A stretch of 38,760 nucleotides of DNA from RUG343 sp964486215. GTDB taxonomy: Bacteria; Bacillota_I; Bacilli_A; RF39; UBA660. The first letter of the stretch is position 1. The number at the start of each line of letters is the position of its first letter. Location: assembly GCA_964486215.1 (NCBI GenBank), contig CAZALI010000012.1, positions 1 through 38,760 on the forward strand, read 5' to 3'. The translations under genes were made by a program, and so were the position numbers. The notes beneath the pieces are model-generated. The model saw nothing but the letters and a program-made list of their open reading frames with translations. It was not told the DNA's origin and searched no databases. Positions 8,216-15,663 of this stretch are shown here, in pieces.

Positions 8216-9322
8216 TCAATGATTTAATAATTCTAAGATAATGTTATTACTTATATAAAAATATTTTTCAGGTATATATAGTTTATTATTTGTTTCTATT
8301 AAATACTTTTTATTTACTAAATTTTTATAGTTAATATAATCTTCTAGATGAATACTATATTTTTTATAAAAATTATCTTTATTTATACCTTCTGATAATC
8401 TTAGATTTAACATTATTTCATAATCCATAGTATCTTCTTTAGTTAGTATTTCTTTTTCTTTTATTCTATTTCCTTCTATATATTTGTTTATACTTCTAGT
8501 ATTTATATATCTTTCATTATTTAAATAAGAAGCAGCTGCTAGACCAAAACCATAATAAGTATTATTATGCCAATAAGTTAGATTATGCTTAGATTCATAA
8601 TTTTCTTTAGCAAAATTACTTATTTCATAATGTTTGTACTTATTATTTTTTAATACTTTTGTTATTTCTTTATACATATTTAGATCTATTTCTTCATCAA
8701 TGTTCTTAACATTATTTATGTACATAAAAGTGTGTTCTTCTATCATTAATGAGTATGTAGAAATATGTGTTGGATTAAGACTTAATATATAGTTTAAATC
8801 TTTTCTTACATCATCTATACTTTCTCCTGGTAACGCATATATTAAATCTAAGTTTATATCATCTATACCAATATCTTTAGCATACTTAATAATTTCTTCT
8901 ACCTTGTTTTTATCTAGTTTTCTATTTAATAGCTTTAATAACTTAGTATTAGTAGTCTCTATACCAAAAGATAATCTATTTACATTATTTTCTTTGTATA
9001 GATCTAATTTCTTTTTAGTAATAGATTCAAAGTTATTTTCAATAGTTATAGAACAATTTTTACTCTTATTTAATTTATTTATAATAGTAAATAATTTCTT
9101 TAATTCTTTTATATTTAAAACACTAGGTGTACCTCCACCAATATAGATAGTATCTAATACTTCTCCTCTATAAATATCATTTATTTCTTTTTCTAAAGCA
9201 TTTAGATATTTATCAATAAATTTACTATTACTATATAGCTTACAGAAGTCACAGTAAGAACAAATTTCTTTACAAAAAGGAATATGTATGTAGCAACTTT
9301 TTGTATTATCTTTGGCTAACAT
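8216..9322 (-). CDS. hemW: HemW-type radical SAM protein
   Basis: A 368-aa radical SAM enzyme of the HemN/HemW family, often annotated as oxygen-independent coproporphyrinogen III oxidase but in this branch more likely a heme chaperone or unknown. IPFCKEICSYCDFCKLY has the Fe-S ligands C17, C21, C24 and the nearby C27 typical of HemW. YIGGGTPSVL (SAM binding), RLSFGIET and NLDLIYALPGES follow. I choose ATG at 9322, preceded by AAGGAA, so it overlaps the upstream gene by 17 bases; a longer frame lacks a good site. lepA-hemW clustering is a common Bacillota arrangement. No heme genes are in the window. Confidence 0.88.
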   Translation of the reverse strand: MLAKDNTKSCYIHIPFCKEICSYCDFCKLYSNSKFIDKYLNALEKEINDIYRGEVLDTIYIGGGTPSVLNIKELKKLFTIINKLNKSKNCSITIENNFESITKKKLDLYKENNVNRLSFGIETTNTKLLKLLNRKLDKNKVEEIIKYAKDIGIDDINLDLIYALPGESIDDVRKDLNYILSLNPTHISTYSLMIEEHTFMYINNVKNIDEEIDLNMYKEITKVLKNNKYKHYEISNFAKENYESKHNLTYWHNNTYYGFGLAAASYLNNERYINTRSINKYIEGNRIKEKEILTKEDTMDYEIMLNLRLSEGINKDNFYKKYSIHLEDYINYKNLVNKKYLIETNNKLYIPEKYFYISNNIILELLNH

Positions 9323-9776
9323 AATATTCCTTAACTTTTGTATTAGTAACTTTTTTTCTTGGAGCAAATACATTTTTATCTAATAATTCAGCTATTCTTG
9401 TATTTATTAAATTATTATTGTTTATATTTCTTTTTATTTCTTTATTAGAAAGAATTTCATTAAAACTATCTTTGATAGTACTAAATGGTAATTTATTTTG
9501 ATATTTATCTATTAAAGTATCAATACTACTCCATGGAAGTAGAATATATAATTTACCATTATTATTATCTTTTTCAAAGATATCATCTTCTAGAGTATTA
9601 TCATTACTTTCATGAAAAGTAACTTCATAACCTCTATTTCTCATATTATTTTTGAATAAATTCTCTACTGTTGAGATGTCTTTATCATCAGCAATAGTTC
9701 TTCCTTCTAGCTTATTTACTCCAATGATAGTATTTGCGATTAAATAATCTTTACTAATATACAATTGTTGTTTCAT
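9306..9776 (-). CDS. Conserved-looking protein of unknown function in the lepA operon
   Basis: Unrecognised soluble protein of 156 aa, charged and Asn/Asp-rich, without membrane segment, signal or metal motif. It starts MKQQLYISKDYLIANTIIG and ends in a basic tail. It sits between lepA (11 bases) and hemW (17-base overlap), so it is translated with them. Start chosen at ATG, seven bases after AGGAGG; a TTG two codons upstream touches the ribosome site. Confidence 0.7.
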   Translation of the reverse strand: MKQQLYISKDYLIANTIIGVNKLEGRTIADDKDISTVENLFKNNMRNRGYEVTFHESNDNTLEDDIFEKDNNNGKLYILLPWSSIDTLIDKYQNKLPFSTIKDSFNEILSNKEIKRNINNNNLINTRIAELLDKNVFAPRKKVTNTKVKEYYVSQR

Positions 9777-9787
9777 ATTCAAACCTC

Positions 9788-11578
9788 CTAATCTTTAGAA
9801 AGAATAGCTAGAAAAGCTTCTTGTGGTAATTCAACATTACCTATCTTTTTCATTCTCTTTTTACCTTCTTTTTGCTTTTCTAATAGTTTTTTCTTTCTAG
9901 TGATATCTCCCCCATAGCATTTAGCAAGTACGTCTTTTCGTAATGCTTTTACTGTGCTTCTTGATATTATATGATTACCTATAGCTGCTTGAATTGGTAT
10001 TTCAAATAACTGTCTAGGTATAATATCCTTAAGTTTTTCTACTAATTCTTTACCTCTATTATAGGCAAAGTCTTTGTAGACAATAGTAGATAATGCATCT
10101 ACTACTTCGCCATTTATTAAAATATCCATCTTTACTAGATTACTTTCTTCATAATCTAGTGGTTCATAATCAAATGAAGCATAACCTTTCGTACAAGACT
10201 TTAACTTATCAAAGAAGTCTAGGATAATTTCAGCAAGTGGCATTTTATATTCTATTGTGACACGGGTTGTGTCTATATAATCCATATTTATAAAAGTACC
10301 TCTCTTATTTTGACATAACTTCATAATGTCTCCAATATAATCTGATGGAGAAAAGATAGTTACTTTTACAAATGGTTCTTTAGTTACTTTTATCGATTCA
10401 GGTTTTGGCATCTTATATGGCGCATCTATATCTACTTCACTATTATCATTTAATATTAATTTATATATAACAGATGGGGAAGTTGCGATTAAATCAATAT
10501 TAAATTCTCTAGTGATTCTTTCTTCTACTATTTCCATATGTAATAGTCCTAGGAAACCTACTCTAAAACCAAATCCTAAGGCAATAGATGTTTCTGGTTC
10601 AAAAGAAAGAGCTGAATCATTTAACTTTAACTTTTCTAATGCTTCTCGTAAATCTTCAAACTTATTTGGGTCTATGGGATATAATCCTGAATAGACACTA
10701 GCTTTCATAGGTTTATAACCTGGAAGCTTCTTAGTAGCCGGATTATTCTTTAAAGTGATAGTATCTCCTACATCTATATCTGATAGTGATTTAATAGATG
10801 CATAAATATATCCTACTTCACCAGCACTTAGTTCATTTACTTTTTTCTCATATGGAGTATCGATAGATATACCTAATACTTCATATGTAGCATTAGTCTG
10901 CATCATTAATATTTCATCACCTACGTGTAATTTACCATCCATAATTCTAACACTAGTAATTATGCCTCTATATGGATCAAATTTAGAATCAAATATTAAT
11001 CCACGTAGTTTAGATGATACCTCTCCCGAAGGTGATGGTATTAATTCTATTACTTTTTCTAGTAATTTGTCAACTCCTAGACCACTTTTTGCGCTTGTTT
11101 TAATGATATTTTCTCTATCAAAGCCTAAATTTACTAACTCTTCAGTAACTTTTTCTATATTAGCTGATGGAAGATCTATTTTATTTATTACTGGTATGAT
11201 AGTTAAATTATTGTCTAGAGCTAAATATAAGTTAGCTAATGTCTGAGCTTCTACTCCTTGAGTAGCATCTACAACTAATATAGCTCCTTCACAAGCAGCT
11301 AGAGATCTTGATACTTCATACGAGAAGTCTACATGACCTGGCGTATCTATTAAGTTTAAGTAATACTCTTCATTATTATGATTATACTTTAGTTGCACAG
11401 CATTTAGTTTAATAGTAATACCACGTTCTCTTTCAATAGCCATATCATCTAGCATTTGTTTTTTTAAGTCTCTTTTTTCAATAGAATTAGTTAATTCTAG
11501 TATTCTATCGGCTAGAGTTGATTTACCATGATCTATATGAGCTATAATACAAAAATTCCTTATATTTTCTTTTTTCAT
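9788..11578 (-). CDS. lepA: Elongation factor 4 (LepA), ribosome back-translocase GTPase
   Basis: Translational GTPase acting on stalled or mispositioned ribosomes. G1 is AHIDHGKST (13-21), switch I region ERERGITIKLNAV, G3 DTPGHVDF, G4 NKIDLP, G5 SAKSG. Domains II and V follow, then the LepA-specific C-terminus GGDITRKKKLLEKQKEGKKR near residue 565. At 596 aa the length is normal. ATG follows GGAAG by six bases; an ATG two codons upstream is inside that spacing. First gene of an operon whose own promoter is the TGATATAAT at 11600-11605. Confidence 0.97.
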   Translation of the reverse strand: MKKENIRNFCIIAHIDHGKSTLADRILELTNSIEKRDLKKQMLDDMAIERERGITIKLNAVQLKYNHNNEEYYLNLIDTPGHVDFSYEVSRSLAACEGAILVVDATQGVEAQTLANLYLALDNNLTIIPVINKIDLPSANIEKVTEELVNLGFDRENIIKTSAKSGLGVDKLLEKVIELIPSPSGEVSSKLRGLIFDSKFDPYRGIITSVRIMDGKLHVGDEILMMQTNATYEVLGISIDTPYEKKVNELSAGEVGYIYASIKSLSDIDVGDTITLKNNPATKKLPGYKPMKASVYSGLYPIDPNKFEDLREALEKLKLNDSALSFEPETSIALGFGFRVGFLGLLHMEIVEERITREFNIDLIATSPSVIYKLILNDNSEVDIDAPYKMPKPESIKVTKEPFVKVTIFSPSDYIGDIMKLCQNKRGTFINMDYIDTTRVTIEYKMPLAEIILDFFDKLKSCTKGYASFDYEPLDYEESNLVKMDILINGEVVDALSTIVYKDFAYNRGKELVEKLKDIIPRQLFEIPIQAAIGNHIISRSTVKALRKDVLAKCYGGDITRKKKLLEKQKEGKKRMKKIGNVELPQEAFLAILSKD

Positions 11579-11599
11579 ACACATCTTCCATTCCTACAT

Positions 11600-11643
11600 A
11601 TTATATCAAATAATAAGAAAAAAAGAAATCCTAGATTTCTTTT
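11600..11643 (-). promoter_or_regulatory. Prepilin C terminator joined to lepA promoter
   Basis: Minus-strand stem AAAAGAAATC/GATTTCTTTT (11621-11630 with 11634-11643, 3-base loop) overlaps the prepilin stop, continues into a T-run, then TTATTATTTGATATAAT, where TGATATAAT (TATAAT at 11600-11605) is an extended -10. The same layout and bases recur at 13548-13594 and 15620-15663. Confidence 0.8.
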
Positions 11644-13522
11644 ATTTATATATAGTTTGACATTTTACAGAGCTACTTGTTGAACATGAAGAAACATTAC
11701 TCCAACCGTTCCAAGTCTTACAGCCACATTTACTACAGTTTGTTTTGTAGCCTGTGCATACTTTACTATATGTTTTACAAGTTTTTGGTATGTTTGTTGG
11801 ATTACAGTTATATTTTTGATTTGATGGTAAATACCTACAGTCTGCTTTTCTACATTTTGAAGCACCTTGACAGCTTTTTAAACTTGAAAAACTGTAGCTT
11901 GCACCACAAGCATTTCCTATTGCATAAGTTCCGCTTGGACATGCATATTTTGAGCAAACTGATTTATATGAATTACATCCAGCAGAAGAACAGCTTTTGC
12001 ATGTTTTACATGTTTTCTTTTGCCTTTGTTCTTTAACTGTTATTTTACAAGAATTAGTATTTCCTGCTTCATCTTTAACATTATATTCATGCGATTTCTT
12101 TATTGGTGATTTTGTAACAGTATATTCACCGCCACCACCTTTATCTTCTCCAGCACATCTTATAACACCACTATTTCCATCAGTACATTTTACTTTTAGT
12201 GTTACACCACTTGTTGTACCTGTATTTGATTTAGATATAGAACAGTGTGGTTCTCCTCTATCTAGTTTTATTGTATAGTTACTAGAATATTTTGAACATT
12301 GATCTTGACTATTACATGCTCTATATTTAATATGTGATGTTTTTTGAGCTACTATATTTCTGTGTGAGCCTTTTGTATTTGTGGCATTTGTAGAAGCTCC
12401 TGTAACAGTGTATTGATAGTAGGCAACATCTTTACCTCCACCGGTAGCATTTGTACATACATAACCATTATACCAAGTGTTATTACTATATCCTGACATA
12501 CCACTACAACTTGATGGACTGTTATTGTTGGAATATTTATATAAGTGTACTGTTGGAACTGATGGTACTCCTGGAGGAGAAGGTATGTTATCTACTTTTA
12601 TAGATCTTGATTGAGTAGCACTAACACTCATAGCATTATTGTTGTTATCTCTTATTTTAGATGGTGCTACAGTAACTGTAAATGTTCCATCTATGTCTTT
12701 ATCTGTTACTTTTCCAGGTACTTCTAAGCTAACAGTTGCTTTATTCATACCATTATTATCGGGATTGAAGGTTTTAGCTTTATTTACAAAACCTGATATA
12801 TTTGAACCTTTATATTTCCAAGTATAAGTTAATTCATTGTTTTTGGCTAAACCACTTCCAGAATCTTCTATTACTACTGTGACTGTTAAATCACTTTTAT
12901 TAGTTATTTCGTAAGTGGTAGATTCATTTACTACTGAACCTTTAAATTTCATAGTCATTGACATTGTTGGAGCTTTTTGATCTCCTACTGGTTCTGACGT
13001 TGGGGTAACTGGAGTTGGAACAGAAGGAGTTGGTACTACAGGAGTGGGTGCTGGTGTTGAATTTATTTCACAGTCTTCACTTCTACGATTCCAGTTCTTA
13101 GTGTGATATACTTCTTTTTCATCTTTTAAACATTCCATGAATAATTCATAGTAGTATATATCTCCAGCACGTCTTATTCTTACTTTAGAAGCTTCAGCGT
13201 CATCATTACTACCTCTGCAAGTGGCGTTTTCTACTTGAATATTCTTTATTAGGTTTCTCTCTTTTAGCTTTTTATATGTTACATCAACACAACCACTTTT
13301 TATGTTACCAAAAAGGTCTTCAGAATATGCATCATTATATTGTTTCCCTGAGTATACAAAACTTTTTTCATATGCTCTATACTCTGCTTTGTCATTTGAA
13401 TTTTTTAACTGACTAACAGCGGGCAGAGCTATTATTGAAATAACTCCCATAATAGCTATAGTTATTAACAATTCCATTAAACTAAAAGCTGATTCAGCAG
13501 ATTTTTTATTTATTCTTCCCAT
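11642..13522 (-). CDS. Giant modular prepilin C (626 aa) with WSNVSSC tail
   Basis: Starts MGRINKKSAESA then FSLMELLITIAIMGVISIIA: a prepilin signal with cleavage expected after A12 (Ala, not Gly) and Glu5 at E17. A pilin-like head (about 45-150) has SGKQYNDAYSEDLFG and conserved cysteines. A Pro/Thr linker (near 160-185) leads to a beta-rich domain containing VTDKDIDGTFTVTVAPSKIRD, a second beta domain (TGASTNATNTKGSHRN, YTIKLDRGEPHC), a third (SGVTLKVKCTDGNSG), and a Cys-rich end that closes with WNGWSNVSSC and KCQTIYK. The frame extends further upstream, but only ATG at 13522, after AGGAG, fits; the rest overlaps the preceding gene. Likely exposed on a pilus or pseudopilus and disulfide-bonded. 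Function unknown. Confidence 0.85.
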   Translation of the reverse strand: MGRINKKSAESAFSLMELLITIAIMGVISIIALPAVSQLKNSNDKAEYRAYEKSFVYSGKQYNDAYSEDLFGNIKSGCVDVTYKKLKERNLIKNIQVENATCRGSNDDAEASKVRIRRAGDIYYYELFMECLKDEKEVYHTKNWNRRSEDCEINSTPAPTPVVPTPSVPTPVTPTSEPVGDQKAPTMSMTMKFKGSVVNESTTYEITNKSDLTVTVVIEDSGSGLAKNNELTYTWKYKGSNISGFVNKAKTFNPDNNGMNKATVSLEVPGKVTDKDIDGTFTVTVAPSKIRDNNNNAMSVSATQSRSIKVDNIPSPPGVPSVPTVHLYKYSNNNSPSSCSGMSGYSNNTWYNGYVCTNATGGGKDVAYYQYTVTGASTNATNTKGSHRNIVAQKTSHIKYRACNSQDQCSKYSSNYTIKLDRGEPHCSISKSNTGTTSGVTLKVKCTDGNSGVIRCAGEDKGGGGEYTVTKSPIKKSHEYNVKDEAGNTNSCKITVKEQRQKKTCKTCKSCSSAGCNSYKSVCSKYACPSGTYAIGNACGASYSFSSLKSCQGASKCRKADCRYLPSNQKYNCNPTNIPKTCKTYSKVCTGYKTNCSKCGCKTWNGWSNVSSCSTSSSVKCQTIYK

Positions 13523-13547
13523 AATACATCTCCTATTCTCTATTTTT

Positions 13548-13594
13548 ATTATAGCAAATAATAAAAAAAAGAGAAGTAAAAAAATTCTCTTTTT
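13548..13594 (-). promoter_or_regulatory. Prepilin B terminator joined to prepilin C promoter
   Basis: Minus-strand stem AAAAAGAGAA/TTCTCTTTTT (13566-13575 with 13585-13594) overlaps the stop of prepilin B, followed by a T-run, TTATTATTTG and the extended -10 TGCTATAAT (TATAAT at 13548-13553). The ribosome site AGGAG of prepilin C follows about 15 bases later. Confidence 0.8.
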
Positions 13595-15587
13595 AATTAT
13601 ATACGGTTCTACATTGTGATGTATTACTTTTCTTACAAGAAGAGACATTACTCCATCCACTCCATGAAGAATATCCTTTCTTTGCACAAGATCCTTGTCC
13701 GTAACTAGCACATACTTGTGAATATTTTATGCAGCTTACGTTGAAAGTTCCAGACATGTGAGCTGTATTGTAATTTGTCGTTGTATATTTACCACAATGA
13801 GCTCCATCACATCTTTCATATTGCCATGTTGAGCATGATCCAGTTGTATAGCTAGTACAAACTTGATTATACTTAACACACCCATAAGTTCTAGTTCTTT
13901 TTTGTTTTTGAGCAGTTACGTTGACTGTAGCTTTCTTGACGTTTCCTGCTTTATCTTTAGTGCTTGCTTCATAGTCTTTTTTAATTTTTTTACGTGTTAC
14001 AGAATATTCTTTTCCACCTTTTTTATTACTTCCTGCACATTTTACTATTCCACTAACTTTATCCTTGCATGTTATTTTTAGTGTTACTCCACTTGTTGTA
14101 CCTTTATTAGATTTTTTAATGGACATTGTAGGGTTTCCTTTATCTATTTTTATTGTATATTTCTTTGTCCATGTTCCTTTTTTACATGGCTTATCACCAG
14201 TACTTTTAGCTGAACAGTATTTTATGTAAGATACACCATTTGCTTTTATACTTCTAGTAGCTCCTAATTTTTTTGTTACATTCTTTGACTTACCAGTAAC
14301 GGTATGTCTATAATAGCTAGCATTTCCTCCAGAAGCTTTAGTATAGACATGTCCTGAGTACCATGTTCCATTTTTATATGTACCTAATAAGTTTGTTGGT
14401 TTGGAACCAGTAAATTTGGATAATTTTACTGTTGGTGCTCCGAGTACTTGTTCTACTGGTGTGCCTGGGTCAACATCTCCTGATTCCTGTTCAGATTGTT
14501 GCTCAATATTTTTTATAGATATTTCTGTCATTAGAGTATTGTCTTCGTCATTAGGTATTCTCTGTCTTCCTGAGGCATCTCTTATAACTGTTGGTTCTAT
14601 CTTTATAACTACTGTACCATCAAAATCAGATTTTGTTACTATGTCAGGTATTGCAATATTACTAATAACTGATTTAGCACAAGTAGAATCTGGTTTAACT
14701 GGTACGGTAATAGGGCCTAATATTTGATTATATCCACTATTAGTATCATCATCATCATCTGAATCTATATCACCATTGTCTAGTTCATCTACTTCTTCTA
14801 TTACTACATCTTCGTCTTCTTCTACAGTGTCATCATCTTCATCGTCATCACTATCTCCAGTACTAGTACTGCTTTCTTCTGGTCCTTCTGCATCTTCAAC
14901 ATCATTATCAGGGTCTGGTTGATTATCTTTAGAGTACCATGTATATGTAAATCTATTATTTTTTGAAGCTAAACAACCACCTGTTGATGTTATTTCAACG
15001 GCTACTTTTATTTGCTCTTTTTTAGTTATTTTGTATGTGTCGGTAGTAACATCTACATTATCTACTTTTACTGTATGTCCCCAGTTTAATGTTACTTCAT
15101 TATTTTCAGGTCTTTGACAGTTATCAGAACTATAATCTTTCCAGTTGTTTGTTTCATATACTTTTTTGCCATCTTTTATACAGCATATGAAGGCTTCATA
15201 ATTATATTGATCACCATTTTTTCGTATTCTGATTTTTGATTCTGTACCTTGTTCTTCATTTTCATAACTACAGAATGTATCACAATATGTATTATCAGCT
15301 TGAAAATCTTTAAGTAATTTTTTACCTACTAACTCACTGAATCCAACTTCTACACAGCCGTCTTTAGCAGTACCAAATAAATCTTCTACATAAGCATCAT
15401 TGTATAGTTTACCAGCACTTATAAATGATTTAGTATAAGCTTTATATTGAGTTTTAGTATTTGCTTCTTTTAGTTTACTAGCGGCTGGTAACGAAATAAG
15501 CATTATTACTCCTAAAATAGCTATAGTAATTAATAATTCCATTAATGTGAAAGCTGATTCAGCTCTTTTTCCATTTACTCTACTCAT
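13593..15587 (-). CDS. Giant modular prepilin B (664 aa) with acidic linker
   Basis: Starts MSRVNGKRAESA then FTLMELLITIAILGVIMLIS: prepilin signal, cleavage expected after A12, Glu5 at E17. The head keeps YNDAYVEDLFGTAKDGCVEV and RIRKNGDQYNYEAF. In place of the Pro/Thr linkers of its neighbours it has an insert of about 60 residues (around 230-290) made almost wholly of Asp, Glu, Ser and Thr. Beta domains follow (TKSDFDGTVVIKIEPTVIRD; VTGKSKNVTKKLGATRS; TSGVTLKITCKDKVSG), more lysine-rich and with fewer cysteines than in A and C, then a Cys-rich region and the shared tail WSGWSNVSSC...QCRTVYN. ATG follows AGGAG. Middle gene of the tandem. Confidence 0.85.
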   Translation of the reverse strand: MSRVNGKRAESAFTLMELLITIAILGVIMLISLPAASKLKEANTKTQYKAYTKSFISAGKLYNDAYVEDLFGTAKDGCVEVGFSELVGKKLLKDFQADNTYCDTFCSYENEEQGTESKIRIRKNGDQYNYEAFICCIKDGKKVYETNNWKDYSSDNCQRPENNEVTLNWGHTVKVDNVDVTTDTYKITKKEQIKVAVEITSTGGCLASKNNRFTYTWYSKDNQPDPDNDVEDAEGPEESSTSTGDSDDDEDDDTVEEDEDVVIEEVDELDNGDIDSDDDDDTNSGYNQILGPITVPVKPDSTCAKSVISNIAIPDIVTKSDFDGTVVIKIEPTVIRDASGRQRIPNDEDNTLMTEISIKNIEQQSEQESGDVDPGTPVEQVLGAPTVKLSKFTGSKPTNLLGTYKNGTWYSGHVYTKASGGNASYYRHTVTGKSKNVTKKLGATRSIKANGVSYIKYCSAKSTGDKPCKKGTWTKKYTIKIDKGNPTMSIKKSNKGTTSGVTLKITCKDKVSGIVKCAGSNKKGGKEYSVTRKKIKKDYEASTKDKAGNVKKATVNVTAQKQKRTRTYGCVKYNQVCTSYTTGSCSTWQYERCDGAHCGKYTTTNYNTAHMSGTFNVSCIKYSQVCASYGQGSCAKKGYSSWSGWSNVSSCKKSNTSQCRTVYN

Positions 15588-15619
15588 ATTATTCTCCTAT
15601 CTTTTATATTTTCATTTTA

Positions 15620-15663
15620 ATTATATCAAATAATAAAAAAAAGAGAAACAAATTCTCTTTTTT
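15620..15663 (-). promoter_or_regulatory. Prepilin A terminator joined to prepilin B promoter
   Basis: Minus-strand stem AAAAAAGAGAA/TTCTCTTTTTT (15637-15647 with 15653-15663, 5-base loop) overlaps the stop of prepilin A, then a T-run, TTATTATTTG and the extended -10 TGATATAAT (TATAAT at 15620-15625). Nearly the same sequence as the module before prepilin C. Confidence 0.8.

Noticed and set aside
8216..9322. True coproporphyrinogen III oxidase (HemN)
   Set aside because: Length, CxxxCxxC with nearby Cys, and lepA linkage match HemW; no other heme genes are in the window, so I did not claim the heme reaction.
11677..12278. Plus-strand open frames antisense to prepilin C
   Set aside because: No ribosome sites, low-complexity Phe/Ser/Leu translation, fully covered by the prepilin on the other strand.
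13523..13711. Upstream extension of prepilin C by 63 codons
   Set aside because: It overlaps the end of prepilin B and crosses the terminator; the ATG at 13522 has a ribosome site directly before the prepilin leader.
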